Source: Cololabis saira
Taxonomy: Eukaryota > Chordata > Actinopteri > Beloniformes > Belonidae
DNA length: 64,000 nucleotides
Direction: 5' to 3'
NCBI RefSeq assembly: GCF_033807715.1
Contig: NC_084596.1
Coordinates: forward strand, 29,834,879 to 29,898,878
A model generated the notes under the pieces. It was not told the origin of the DNA. It searched no databases and saw nothing but the letters and a program-made list of their open reading frames with translations. The translations under genes and the position numbers were made by a program. Of the stretch, positions 36,401 through 48,795 are shown one piece after another. How positions within the stretch are numbered: the first letter of the stretch is position 1; every line of letters begins with the position of its first letter.

Positions 36401-38116
36401 ACCACCGCGCTTCACTGTGCTCCGAGTGAATGGTCATTTTATCAGAGCGGACATGAGCAGTGAAGTGAAAAACCTGACAAACAAGCGGGCGACACGGCCC
36501 CCCCAGCCCCACCCCCCCGCAAACAAACACACACTGAGACAAAGGCCCTGGTGTCTTCGGTTGGCACATCAAATGCCGGGGCTCGGTTTCCCTAGGCATT
36601 CTGGGACACATCAATGCTCATATTTAAAGGATGTCGTAATACAGAGCACGTGCATGACAAAAAAAAAGTCCCTATAGTTTCCTCAACTTTTTTTAATGTT
36701 GTCTTTGAATCACGTGTGATGTTGTTGTGGTTCCTTGCATAGCATGTGTGGATTAACCTTTTTGTGAAAGTGTCCATCTTTTGCTTCTTTTCCTCTTTCG
36801 ATATTACACTTTTATGTTTGTATTCACATCAAGTCTGAAAACTGGCACATTACAAGGTTTTTCGAAGTCAGATGTTTCCAAAAAACCACAGGAAATCCTT
36901 AAATGGATCAATGGCCTTGTGTGATATCATCTCCAGGAGGTCTGACCGAGTTTCCTCCACTTCAGATGTCTTTGCTCGTGTTCTGGCACGTCGAGCCCAC
37001 ACTGAGAGGGCGTCACTGGAGGTGTAGTGTTAAAAAACTATCCTGCTCCACACAATGCTTGGTGAAAGGCTCTTTCTGTTGGGGTTGCGCACTCCTTTCC
37101 CACAACAAATGAGACATCCGGAGTAGCAGGAGGCCCGTGGAGGTCAGAAATAAGTAAACATTTTAGCTGGGGACGCCTGTCGTAGGTGAAGGAATGGTTG
37201 GCTCAGGTATTTCCAGCTATGAGTCATTCTATGAGTCCTCTTATCATAGATCTCGGGACGAAAATGGAGATGTGTCTTAAAGCAACACTGCTTACATTAC
37301 TGTTTATTCTGTCATTCCTTTGGTAGCACCGCCTGGGGCACAAAGGGAAACCACCGCCGCTGCAACAAACAAACAGGCTCACTGTAATGGCAGTGGATAG
37401 GTACTTTAATTGTTGTGGTTTAGACATGTGGAGGGGGCGGGGGTCACCTGGTGTTGAAAGTCTCGTTTCCTGGAGACACGGTGTCTACACTCCTGTACTG
37501 GAGATAGGAACTTCTTGGGGGGTTCAGATAGTGACAACGCCTTAATCCAAAGCAGGAGGGGTGGTCTTTGTTGTAATTGTTGTTATGACATAAAGTTATT
37601 TACTTTGCCTCTGTGGGAAATGGGCCCTGCCTGTGGAGTTGTCGCTGGTGTTTTTAGTTCTTTAGGTTTGTGTTGTCTTTTGTGGGGGCTCTTTCCCTCT
37701 GTCCCTTCTCAAAGCAGTATTATCTTGTCATCGTCTCAACTGCTAATGGAAATACAAACAAGTTAGATCAAGCTTAATAATAGGTGCTTTGTGAAAGAGA
37801 TGAGTTAAATCTCTTTCAGAGACTGGGTTGTATGGATAACTTGTATCTAAATAGCCTGCACTTTGTGTTAACCACAGTTTCACAATTTCTTTCTCGTAAG
37901 TTGCCTGTTTAATATGTTGTTATGAGATAAACGAAGAAGAAGGGACACATATTTGTTATTGCAACTAAAGTTCTTCCCTGACTGGTATTTTTATTTTTAA
38001 GGGTACAATCATTTCTTCTGTTAAATTTTAATCCCACTTTTTCTGATTTTCGGGCCACAGAGACTTGCTGGAGCCTGTTCAGCTTTTGGAGAGTTCCCCA
38101 TTTCAGTGCTTCACTT

Positions 38117-38177
38117 ATTATTATTATTATTGTTATTGTTATTGTTATTATTATCATTATTGTTATTATTATTGTTA

Positions 38178-38225
<48 letters not shown>

Positions 38226-38226
38226 G
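38117..38226. repeat. ATT/GTT and ATC trinucleotide microsatellite
   Basis: Interspersed ATT and GTT units followed by an uninterrupted ATC run from about 38179. The reverse strand shows poly-Asn and poly-Met frames, which are artefacts. Confidence 0.95.
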
Positions 38227-38357
38227 TTTGATGTATTGGTATTGTTATTATCAATAATAATAATATAGAAATAGTATCTATTACTCTATAAACTATATTC
38301 ACGCTTTCTGATCAGTCAGCTGGTACTTCTCCTGAAACAATGCCAAAAATGAACATA

Positions 38358-38435
38358 CAGTACAGACCAAAAGTTTGGACACACTTTTCCATTTGTTTGA
38401 ATGAGAATGTGTGTTCAAACGTTTGGTCAGTACTG
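38358..38435. mobile_element. 78-bp palindromic Tc1/mariner-like miniature element
   Basis: CAGTACAGACCAAAAGTTTG at the left is inverted as CAGTACTGACCAAACGTTTG at the right, with about 27-bp arms and a short loop. The left flank is TA and the right is TG (a decayed TA). The sequence is a well-known fish miniature element class with GGACACAC inside. Confidence 0.75.
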
Positions 38436-39371
38436 TGTATGTGTGTGTGTGTGTGACCGCTCTCTAAATTCATCCTCGTGTGAAAGGCCAAAGTGGCTGC
38501 AGTCAAATACCAAACTTCTGAAACGGTAGTTCTTAAACCAGCGGGTGACATCACACGGGCTTTTGTTTTCCTCAAATAGTGATCAAATATTTTACTTGTG
38601 AAAGATAACATTCCTTTAACTGAGTTCTCTGTGTTTGGGGAACATGATCGGTCAGATTTTAGGTACGGAGCTTTGTTTGTGATCTTCCTTATATCCTGTT
38701 GATCTTGTTGTATTACATAGTTACGTCCAGACTTTCTCAAACCTTTTTTTCTTATCAGTGTTTTGACTGTGAAACATCTCCACCATGTTGTCAAGGACAG
38801 CAAACTCTGTCTTTCTTAGTTGGAATGCACTTTTTACGCTGGACTTTAGTCCAGCCAGCAGTTGGGGGGCTGCCTTTATTTGCCTCCGAGACTCAAATTC
38901 TGATCGAGTTTTCTTTTTATTCTGGCATAGATAGGGTACATTTATAAAATTGTTAAGATGCAGAGGCTTTGATGTCACCGCATTTATTAATTAATTACGG
39001 CAGCTCTGATGCTCTTCCTTTTCTTTTCATACCGATGAAATCCTCCTGGGGCATAAAACAATATAGTCCCTTTTCCTGACTGGTTCTTTTATTTCTTCAA
39101 ACCTGGTATGTCATGGCTCTGCTGAGTCCAGAGGATTTAGGAACAATCACACTGGTGTGTGGCCAGGAAATGGAAAAGAAAAGAAGTCAAACAAAGGGTA
39201 TATTTCTCAATGATCGATGGCTGAGTCGGTCAAAATGGTACACCACCTGATGAGCTTCATTATATATGAATGACAGCTGGAACATCTGTTAAAAACCTGC
39301 ACACACGTGCCATAAACCACAGCTTTTATGCCAGTTATTCATTTGTTGTTGTGTTTTTTTTGTCTTTTTAG

Positions 39372-39430
39372 ACTCTTTCGTCAACAGTCAGGAGTGGACA
39401 TTGAGTCGATCCGTACCAGAGCTGAAAGTG
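39372..39430 (+). CDS. agap3: agap3 exon 2 (start of the conserved AGAP core)
   Basis: A 59-nt internal exon between a T-rich acceptor (CTTTTTAG) and donor GTG|GTGAGT. After two bases completing a split Asp codon it encodes SFVNSQEWTLSRSVPELKV, which is near-identical across AGAP1, 2 and 3 and leads into the first beta strand of the GTPase-like domain. The phase (2 nt then 19 codons) fits both the long exon at 31853-33458 and the canonical short first exon (…ISIE-D), so it is probably the common acceptor for both N-termini. Confidence 0.96.
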
Positions 39431-42221
39431 GTGAGTAACTCACGTTTCTAACAGTCCTGATGCTAGAGCTGCTGTCCTTCCCATGGATCCATGTGTCTGT
39501 GGGAAAGCCTGCTATGTCCATGTAGCATCGGTTTTGCATTTTACATGAAAAGGGACCAGCTGAGAAACTGACTGGAATTGTCGCTGCCGCATGGTGATTT
39601 TTTCTTCTTTCTTTTTTCTAATCGGAAATTGTTGGCATGGAGATGCAGGATAGCTTGCAGCAGGACGCGAGATGAGTGACAGTTTTGGGCTAAATTGGTG
39701 ACACATCCTGGGGTCTGATCCCCCCCCCTCCCCCCACTGAAGCACATACACACTCACATACCCACACTCATAGACTCACAGACACTGTCAAATGCACAAC
39801 TAACATCCTCATATGGTTTCGTGTCTTCCATCCAAGATGACGAGCAGCTTTGAACAGCTTCACTTCACCGTTGTTCTAGCGAATATGACGGAGGGGGGTT
39901 GTCCCTGTAAGGTGTATTCACTGTGATTCTACAAAAAAGGACAACTTCAATGAAATGAAAAGAGGAGATTCACATTCATGAGCTCAAAGACAAACTCGCT
40001 TTTCTTTTTTTTGGCTTCAAACACTTCAAGCATGTCTGCTTCCTTTAGTGATTCTAAGGTGTTAATTGGAAGTTTTGACACAGTTTTTTTTTTTTTTTTT
40101 TTTAATGGTCAGGCAAGACTGAATTAAATGTTGCAAATAATGATAGTTTTAAGTAAATATTTCAAAAATTTTGATTCTAAGGTCACACAGAAGACTTCTT
40201 TTGTCACAAGTCTGAAAATCTGTAAAATATTATAAATATTGTTTCATCTTTTGCACAAAAAAAAAGAATATCAGGTTCACTGTTGCAGATAGAAAAACAT
40301 CCTGCCCTCAAGACCTCACCTCGCCTTCCTTTCATGATTCTTACTTAACTTCTTAAATTTTCAGTGTTGTCCCCAATAACAGTCCTTCCATAAACATAAG
40401 TGTGAAACACTGCGTCTGCCAGAGTTGACGTTGATGAGCAAAATCGTCACTCGCCATTTTTTTCCATCTCTTGACAAATGGTGAAAAAAAAATTCCTTTT
40501 GAGGTCAGGTAAGCTTTAGCATGTGCAGTCTCTTTAATTAAAATAAATTGGCACAAGACCCCAGATAATGTACAAAATTGAATTTAGTTGAGGTCCCTGA
40601 CTTTTCTGTTATAGTCAGGCCAGATATTGTTGCCTCCTCCATCAGTGTAAAAAGTCAGTTTTCTTTCCCGCTATGTATATATTATGTTTAACAAATATGG
40701 GGATCTAGTGGATCAGCTATCAAATTCCCAAAAGAAAAGTGTTAACTGGCTGATAACACAGGGCAGCCATGGCTTGTTGGATAGAGAGGGTTGTCCTCTA
40801 ACTACAAGGTCACAGCAACGCACTGCTGCTGTATACAGAGAACCTATGTAACAGAAGTGCTGTACTGTTTGTGGGAATGAGTAAATTAGAAATGCAACGG
40901 AAAAGCTCTTTGTATAACCTAGAAAAAGTTAAAAGATGCTATGGACACATGAGACCATTTACCATAATGTCGAGTTGCCCTTTGCAGACGTAACTGAGCC
41001 AAGTTAAGCAGCAATTATCAGGAGAAGACTGTTAGTTTTGACTCTTTTGTCGGTCAGCATCTTATCAGGCATTGTGTTGGCGAACAAAGTTTTATCAGTG
41101 TTCCAGCTTAAATGAAAATAAAAATGAGCAGCTGTTTAGTCGAAAAATCCTGGACGAAAGGTCAGTGGCTTAAATGGGAGAGCAGGACATTTGTGTCTGC
41201 AACACTGAACACGAAAGCAGAGACACACAAATGCGGTGCAGCAGAGCGAATCTGTGCACGAGAACCGACTTTTTGAGTGTGATAACGGAATAAAAGCTGA
41301 GTGGGAAAACAATAGCTGCTCTCAGACTCCAAAAATGTCCATGATTAACAATAGTTATATAACTGCTTAACTAATTGATAAGAGCAGATTCATGTGAGGA
41401 AAAAAAACCTCCAATACATCTGCTGCAGTCAGCTTTAAAGCTGATACTATGGTCAAACCATACTTTATAGCTTTCTTTGACCATCGATTCCACTCAGACC
41501 TAATTATCTATAGAAGAAAAGAAAAAAAAAAAGAGTAAATGTTTTGTAGACGCTGCATTTTGTTTTCATGAAGCCTTTAAACCAGCAGGTCACAAAGCCG
41601 AACATTTAAAACAGCAGGAGCATCACTTCTGTGGCATATTCAAAGTGAATTCTTGTTGACTCAAAGCTTTTACTGCACACAGCCCCCAATTTATGCAGAC
41701 TTTGCGCTTATTCAGATGTTGCGTTGCTTAGGTGCCTCATATTGCATATAAGTTTCCGTTTTAAAGAGGGGAGTTTCGAACAGATCCTCTCTCTTGTGCA
41801 TGACGCTTCCCTGTAATTAGAGCCTTACCTGGCTTTAACCCCCGTTAATGACGTGACGAAAAAGGGGGATGACAGCAGGCAGAGCAGTGGGTGGAGATGA
41901 TGTGCAACATCGCCTTTGTTCTCCCCAAACGTGCAGGCCACCCTCTCTGCCGTGCATCGCCCTGGAGGCACCGGGGCGAGGTCTGGTGCAGACACCAGGG
42001 AGTGGAGCCCAACACTCACTGTACACACACTGCTGTATGTTGGAGTGTTTCAAGCTCTCATGGGCGTGATCAAACAAGCCCCTTGTTTTTAACTGGCATG
42101 TTCTTGGAACTGTAGTTTCTTTTACGGCACTCTGTTCTTAACACAGATCCAAACATAGAAGGTGGGTCAAATGCCCTCCGGGAAACTTCTTTTGGTTTCA
42201 ACTAAAGTCATTGCAGGATAC

Positions 42222-42223
<2 letters not shown>

Positions 42224-42265
<42 letters not shown>
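42224..42265. repeat. AAT microsatellite
   Basis: A perfect AAT run immediately upstream of the dispersed repeat at 42294, with degenerate units continuing to 42295. Confidence 0.95.
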
Positions 42266-42269
<4 letters not shown>

Positions 42270-42293
42270 AGCAACAATAATAATACTAATAAT

Positions 42294-42700
42294 AATTCAA
42301 TTTAATTTTATTTATATAGTGTCTATTACAACAGAAGTTGTTTCTAAGTGCTTTCCAGAGACCAGAACATAACCCCAGAGCAATTATTACATAAACATAA
42401 CGTAAACAATGGCAGGTTAAAAAAAATCCCCTAGTGGGAGAAAAGCCAAACAGTGGCAAAGAAAAACTCCCCTTTAGGAGGGAGGAAACCTTGAGCAGGA
42501 CCTGGCTCATAAGGGGGGACCATGCTGCCGGAGGCCAGCTGGGCAGAGCAGGGAAAGAGAGAACAGATAGAGAGAATAAGGACCAGAGAAAGGAGAGACA
42601 CAAAAAAGAAACAGAAAAAAAAAGAAAATCCCTTCACGGTCGGCTGCTGCAGGAAAAGTCTTCTGCAGTCCATAATAATGATAATGATAATAATAATAAA
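42294..42700 (+). mobile_element. Dispersed fish repeat (TTTATATAGTGTCTATTACA type), long copy
   Basis: ATTCAATTTAATTTTATTTA, then TATAGTGTCTATTACAACAG, GCTTTCCAGAGACCAGAACA, CAATTATTACATAAACATAA and CCCCTAGTGGGAGAAAAGCC, then AAGAAAAACTCCCCTTTAGG. The same family as the 53189 copy and related in layout to the 13261 copy. It ends near a second AT-rich tandem (AATGATAATG…). The 167-codon open frame over it is repeat sequence. Confidence 0.75.
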
Positions 42701-43700
42701 GAGATTATAATTTGTGGGTCTCATCCAAATCTTCAGGGTGTTAAATATCTTTCTGTGCATGTAAAAAGTCTCTATAGTCACAAAGCCTACAGGAAAGATA
42801 ATTTATTGTCTGCGGGAGAAAAGAATTATCTGAAAAAATATCTGCACAATGCCTTCCTAATAGAGCGGTTCAGTCTGTCTGCAGTTTCCCACCAATCAGG
42901 TTGGATTTTTTTGGGAGGAAAATCTTTAAAGAGTTAGGTGACACACTCAAATATATTAATTTAAAGCTTAAAATGACCATAATATTGTCTGTACAGAAAA
43001 TAAATAAGTTTGTAATTAATGTTTAACATATATTCATCTATTTTAGAAACATGTGTAGAATCCTATTTACAAATTCATAACATATAACACAGTAAAGACA
43101 ACTTGTGTTACCATTTTATGGTCAAAAAAGGTACTGATTAGGACATTTGTTTTGCTCTTCAGCTCATTTGTTTTCACAGACACAACAGTTACAGGAAGGT
43201 GGGGACTTTATTTATTTATTTCTTCTTGTTTGCCCTGCAGCTTCTCAGGATGTGGACTTCTGGACAGGCACCACTATTAATGCATTTGTTTTAAACCAAT
43301 GTAACCCACAATGTCAGCCTTTGATTTAGCATTTTGACTTTATGGAAAAGCTGTTGTCTAGAATTATCTCGGAAATTTTAGCGATTTGTATCATTTAAAG
43401 ATATTTGTACCAAAAAGATTTAACGCTCGATGGCCAAACAGAAGCTTTTCAGATGAAATGAGTTGAGGAAATGTCTTCATTTCATGTTTCACACAGTCTT
43501 GGCACAAGGTTTCATTGTTTATTTTGGCATTGGAAAGAATAATTTGGCATGAAATGATCAGCAAAAGGTGAAATGCTCTGAGAGAAGGGGAGAAAGCTTT
43601 TTTTTCCATTGTTTGTTTGCATTCCAGGCTGGCGTGCTGCTCCTTTACAGACACATGCCGTATTTGTAATGACCGCGGCACTTTTCTCTGATTTTTGCAG

Positions 43701-43788
43701 GGCATCGTGGGAAATCTGTCCAGTGGGAAGTCTGCCTTGGTGCATCGATACTTGACAGGCACATATGTGCAGGAGGAGTCTCCTGAAG
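43701..43788 (+). CDS. agap3: agap3 exon 3 (P-loop of the GTPase-like domain)
   Basis: An 88-nt exon with acceptor TTTTTGCAG and donor GAAG|GTAAGA. It encodes [20 protein letters not shown] followed by TYVQEESPE. The P-loop is intact (GNLSSGKS, the GxxxxGKS pattern; residues 559-566 counted from the long start), giving the phosphate-binding loop of the Ras-like domain. NLSSGKS matches AGAP3 rather than the NLASGKS of AGAP1. It starts in phase 0 and leaves one nucleotide for exon 4. Confidence 0.97.
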
Positions 43789-44239
43789 GTAAGAGTCTGC
43801 TGAAGGAGGTGAAGGTCAGGCTGGGATTAACATATTTGACGGATAAAAATAAGACAAAATCCTGAATAATGCATTGTGAAAATTTTCTAAATAATTCATA
43901 ATATTTATTATTGCCCTTATGATCTTAATGCCTGTTAATTATACAATAGACTGGCAGACCCTTTAGAGTTTCCTAAACATCTGCAGATATACCACTTTAA
44001 GCATCATATTTACATTTGAGCTCTAAAAGTAGGTAACAAAGCAGCACTTTTAGGAAATGAGAAAAAAATACTACACATTGTGATTTAGTTTCTCATTTTT
44101 ATGGAATAAGCATAAGAGATTTCTGATAGTTGTTTTAGTGATAGTGTTTTGAGAACAGACAAGACCAGTTTTTGTTCAAATGAGCAACACCATGTTTGGA
44201 GAAATTAAAGCCTTTGCATTCCCAGAATAAGACCATGAT

Positions 44240-44650
44240 CTGATCACTGTAACATGGCGGTGGTGTAATGGTTTGGCCCTGTTTTGCTTCTTTCTAAGAC
44301 AGAACAATTCAAGTTCAACGACACAATAATGACTTCAGAATGAAATGAGCAAATTCTAAAGAAAACTGTCAGAACAAATGTCCCAAAAACAAGACGTTTC
44401 CTTGAAAAAAAAGTGAGTCGCATAGCGAGAGGCCAACCAGAAAGTACCTTGGAATAGTGGCTGGAAAAAAAGAATGAAGTGAATGTCCTGACCTTAATGC
44501 AGCAGAAGTGTTGCAGCTGAAGCGAGCAGCCCACGTGAAGAAACCCACCACGAGCAAAATTTAAGCTGCTCTGTTGAACGAGAAAAGGTTAAAATTCCTC
44601 CAAGCTGATGAGCAAGATCAATCAATAATTACAGAAAAACAACTGGCGCA
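44240..44650 (+). pseudogene. Decayed Tc1-like transposase remnant
   Basis: ACATGGCGGTGGTGTAATGG then TTTGGCCCTGTTTTGCTTCT resembles the HGGGxVMVWxCFA coding stretch of Tc1-type transposases. Downstream, GTCCTGACCTTAATGCAGCA and AAAATTCCTCCAAGCTGATG resemble the SPDLNPxE and WAKIPP parts. Frames are broken and large parts are lost, so no protein is made. Confidence 0.5.
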
Positions 44651-44789
44651 GTGATTCCTGTACAAGATGTCCATGCCGGAAACCGAAAAGCAACATTTTA
44701 ATTGGATTATCTTCCTCGGTAACATATTAGTTCTCTTCATTAGCCTGTTTGTAATAATGTGTAAATATTTGAATTCATAACTTTGCAGA

Positions 44790-45145
44790 AAAGTCTGCTC
44801 TTTATCGGCTCCAGATTGTTCAAAAGGCTGCAGCAAGGCTTTACACAGGGGCTTCTGGGACAGCTCACACGTCACTCCTTTTTACCTTCATTTCATTGGC
44901 TACCAGTCACATTTAGACTTGATTTTAAAATATTTGTTACACTTAGTGTTATATGTTAATGAAAACACTTATTTAGGCAGGATTTTATAGCGTTTTTATT
45001 GTAATTTATTCATTTTATCACAGCATTTTGTATTTATTGTATGTTTCTTAACTATGCTTCTATTTTTATCCGTATTGCTGCCCTTTTGTGAATCAAAATC
45101 AAAAGTTCTGTATAAACAAAGTTTATTTACTTACTTACTAGAAAT
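44790..45145 (+). pseudogene. 3' end of an L2-type LINE
   Basis: CGGCTCCAGATTGTTCAAAA then GGCTGCAGCAAGGCTTTACA translates as RLQIVQKAAARLYTG, the hallmark of the C-terminal L2/Maui RT frame. It is followed by a degraded HWLPV region and a 3' tail, AAGTTCTGTATAAACAAAGT plus TTATTTACTTACTTACT. Stop codons and frameshifts are present. Confidence 0.65.
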
Positions 45146-48100
45146 GTAAACGAGCCCTCCAAGCACCAACGTTGGGTTATTGCTGCTTTGTGAATACCTT
45201 TTGCTTTTTAGCATCCCATAAATAATTTTTAGTTATTAATATTTGCTCAATAGCAGTCTTTGTCTCAGAATTGTCGTGGTTGAATCACACGGGCATTCAG
45301 GGTGTTACATTAATCTTCTTTATTTTTCCACCAGAAAAAAAGAAAAGTCAAGATTGCTGACTCACAGCTTGACTCTGCACAGAGTGATAACCGTATTAGG
45401 AAATGAGTAATGTTTTTGTATGAAGTTGGGCTCCTGTCAAAGACATTTTTATAATAATTTTGTCAAAGAATATTTAAAATGTGACTTTTCTGAGCGTCTG
45501 GTGCCAAGATTGACTGTTGGCTTGGTTCAGTTGAGAAATTGGCTTTATTTCTCTTCACTAAAGCTGATGAGATCATGACAAAGCATAACATTTCCAGTAA
45601 ATGAACCTAATGATGACTCATCACTGTTAAAACACGAAGGTGAAGCTCAAATCTTTCATCACATTTCTGAGGAGTTTCTGAAGTTGCAGTCTTTGTGTCA
45701 AATTGAGATCTTAAACCAAAGTCCCTCAAAGCCCTTTCACAACCAGTGTGTTGAACCAAGTTAATCAAATAATACATGCCAATTAATATAATTTGTTCAG
45801 AGTCTTGACCAACAGAATAAGCATGTATCAAGAAATAAAATCAACTAAAATGTATGTATGAAAAAAAAGACTTAGAAGTACTTAAAGCCAAGTCCTGTTC
45901 TTTGATTTTACATTTAAATGCATGAAAGTTGTTCCACATACTGGTATGTTGACTTTAATGAAATAAAGACTCATCGTCGTGTGTTTTAGTTCCCACTTGG
46001 AGGGTTCTTGTGATAAACATGGTGAACAGTCAGAACCAGTAAAGCAAAAAAAAAAAAGCTTAATCCCTCTAAAAGAGATGGTAACTCACACGGAGCCATT
46101 CAATTTAGTTTAATCTGAGCCCTCTTTCTGTCAGTTAACGTTCCTGCTGCATTTTGAAGGTCTATCTAAGAAAAACAATCATAACAAATATGTTCCTGAA
46201 AGGTGCGTCCTTGAAAAATCTGGCAACATGTTGGCAAACTCGGAGTTAACTGCTGATCTTTCATGGGTTTGCAGTGTTTTGCTTTAGTGTAATTATAGTG
46301 TGGATGAGACATGAAGCGCATAATTAGTTTCTGGCATTTGGCTGCACCAAGGGAGAAAAAAAAATCCACATAGTTTAATTAGTCCTTGAGAAATCAATAG
46401 TGGAAATGCTGGAAAAAAACCACAGTGGGTTTTTTTTTTTTTTTGCTCTAATCATGGAAACATGTCGGTTCAGATGTGCCTGCGTGTTCTTTTATACAGC
46501 GGTGACTCGCTGTGATGCAACACGCCTGTGTCATGACCGGTAGCTGCTCAGGCTCGCTGTTCCTCACATGCCCCGCCGCTGACTTTACTCCAGTTCGAGT
46601 ATTTACATCGCAGAAGGGGCGTCCAGCAAAGGAAGACTCAGCTGTGGCTTTTTTTTCTTCAGTATTTATTTTTTATTTTTTTTGTTCCTGGGCTTTTGCA
46701 ATGATATCTGAAAGAAGGTACTGGAGTTTGTTGCTATGGCAACACCGGATGGAGCTCTGTCGGATTGTGGCTCTGTGTCAAGGTCTAAGCCTCCGTGTAA
46801 AGCAGACTATGCTTACTCTGTGTTAACCAAGCCTACAAACTATCCATCCTTCTGTGTGCAAGGGTGTTAGTCAAATGTTTTTTTTAATTCAAAGTTGAGC
46901 TTGAACAACGAATCAAACGACAGCAGCTAATGACCTGGCTGTCGTAAGTCTCCCTCGTCTATTCCCAGCCCTGGCTTTCTCCTCAGATGTCTTGTGTTGC
47001 TTCAGCTCTAAATAAAGACAACAGCTTCCTGGATGATTATGTAATGGAAAATCGTTACTTCCAATTTCTTCTCTGTTTTTGTTTTTTTCTCACCAGAACC
47101 ATATAGTGTCAACGCCTTGCTGGTTTCTTTTTGCCTTCTAATCTTTTCTGCCGTAGGTACATGCGTGCTGCCAGCCTCTGAACAAACTCTGTGCTCTGAT
47201 ACATCTCTGGCTTTCTGCATCGGTCTGATCCCACTGTGTAACAGAAATCCTCCTCATCTTCTCAAACAAGATTCAAACATGCATATGCATAGTCTTTCAT
47301 TCCTTTGTCTGAAAAGCTCCAAAGCTCTGTGACTTCAGCGAAATAAATAAAGAAACAAGGAGCTGGCTGGTGTTTCATCGACCTCTCCCTCTCTCTCTGT
47401 TACACAATCGGCATCAAAGCACGGCTCCGGAGCCATTGCAAGAAGCTGGGAGAATCCCCTATTTGCCAAGTGGGCTAAAGTGGACTTAACAGCGTGGAAG
47501 TATGGCTCAAGTGGATATCTATCGCTTGCTGACACAGGAAATACTGTCTGCCAATTAAAAATTACAGCCCCCAGCTACTGCATGGCCGGTAGTTCCCCTC
47601 TGTGATGTGTGATCTTTATTTCTTAGTAGATTATTTGAGCAGCAAGCTCTCCCAACGCTGTTCTCCGATCATTCGAAATTCCAAAGCAAGTGTAAAACAT
47701 GCACTTTTATTCTATGTGCACATCTGCTATACACAGCATCATCCTTTTTTCGGACATATTTAATAATCACTCCAAGAGCTTTTAAGGGGTTTGAATTATT
47801 CAGTACTGTCAAATTGCTTTCAGCGTAATTTCGTATTCATAAAGCTGTGCTTTCATTCCCTGGGACATCTCTGACTTCACAACTTTCTCATTTGAATGTT
47901 TTTAATCTCTACAGGATCGCAAAACCATTCAAATGATATGCAAAATCTAATTTGCTGTATGGTTTTACCATTGGTCCCCCCTTTATCTGCAGCAGGCTTT
48001 GCTAGTGGCAAAGAAAATGCATTTTATATGAAAAAAGATGGAAAAGGGCAGAGAACCTCAAGGCTGCATGGAAACCGGGTGTTCACTCCCGTCTAGTATC

Positions 48101-48709
48101 CTGTGGACGTTACATGACCTGAAGTAAAGCACCTCAGAATAAAGTATATTACCAGTTTTATCTCTCACTGCTTCTTTTTTTTTTTCTTCCATACTTCAAT
48201 TTTCATAGTTAAGAAAAAGAACAGAGGTTCCTGCTCTCTTACAGTTTCATTACACGCAGGAAGCTATTTTGAAGAAAACAAACCAAACCTGGTGTTGCTC
48301 ATGCATTAAAGCAGTGTGGGTTGAATTAGCAGTTTTACGGCCTCTGTGAAGTGAAAGTTTGGCCTTTACGTGACACGTGGCAGAGCAGTGATAGCGACAT
48401 GTCGCCGGCTCCTTGGGCAACTATGCTCTAGACGTGGTAAATGGCAATTTGTCGCCCACATAATTGGCTCCACAGAGACCTGGTTTCCTGTCGCCACACG
48501 ATCGCTGCAGCTATGCGTTCAAGAGGTCGAAATTGAGAAACTGCACTTAAATGTAGAAATCTGCCCAAACTGATATGAGCCATACTGACCTCTGCTTTGA
48601 TATTACATTTTGGTTTGCTTGGCTATTACTTATATTTTTCTGATTTGATCCCAAAAAATGATTTAAAAAATGATTTTTCAATATGGTCTCAATGATGTTT
48701 CTCCCTCAG

Positions 48710-48795
48710 GTGGACGTTTCAAAAAAGAAATAGTGGTGGATGGACAGAGCTATCTACTTCTGATCAGAGATGAAGGGGGGCCTCCAGAATTGCAG
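48710..48795 (+). CDS. agap3: agap3 exon 4 (switch region of the GTPase-like domain)
   Basis: An 86-nt exon with acceptor TCCCTCAG and donor CAG|GTAAGA. It encodes [21 protein letters not shown] then EGGPPELQ. This is the strand-2/strand-3 part of the domain. As in other AGAPs the canonical Ras DxxGQ switch II is replaced by [10 protein letters not shown], which is normal for this family, whose GTPase activity is weak or regulatory. It takes one nucleotide from exon 3 and ends in phase 0. Confidence 0.97.

Larger units (their letters stand above)
33459..39371 (+). other. Intron between the long first exon and exon 2
   Basis: About 5.9 kb with no recognised exon. It holds a poly-T run (33600-33619), a segment at about 33940-34200 resembling conserved non-coding DNA, an ATT/GTT plus ATC microsatellite (38117-38226) and a 78-nt palindromic miniature element (38358-38435). 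A 145-codon open frame at 35796-36233 has biased, low-complexity composition and no family resemblance, and is not called. The canonical short first exon of agap3 was searched for here by eye and not found. Confidence 0.7.
39431..43700 (+). other. Intron 2 of agap3
   Basis: About 4.3 kb, non-coding. It contains a poly-T run near 40085-40103, an AAT microsatellite (42224-42265) and a dispersed fish repeat (42294-42700). Nothing else recognised. Confidence 0.85.
43789..48709 (+). other. Intron 3 of agap3
   Basis: About 4.9 kb, non-coding. It holds a decayed Tc1-like transposon remnant (about 44240-44650) and the 3' part of an L2-type LINE (about 44790-45145). Several short open frames in 46500-48600 show no conserved family signature. 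Confidence 0.85.

Noticed and set aside
38065..38302. Frames rich in Ser, Asn, Met and Tyr
   Set aside because: Produced by the ATT/GTT and ATC microsatellites.
38312..38803. 163-codon minus strand frame
   Set aside because: Spans the palindromic miniature element and a TG run; no conserved motif or splice context.
42434..42937. 167-codon + strand frame
   Set aside because: Most of it lies over the dispersed repeat at 42294-42700; the peptide pattern belongs to the repeat.
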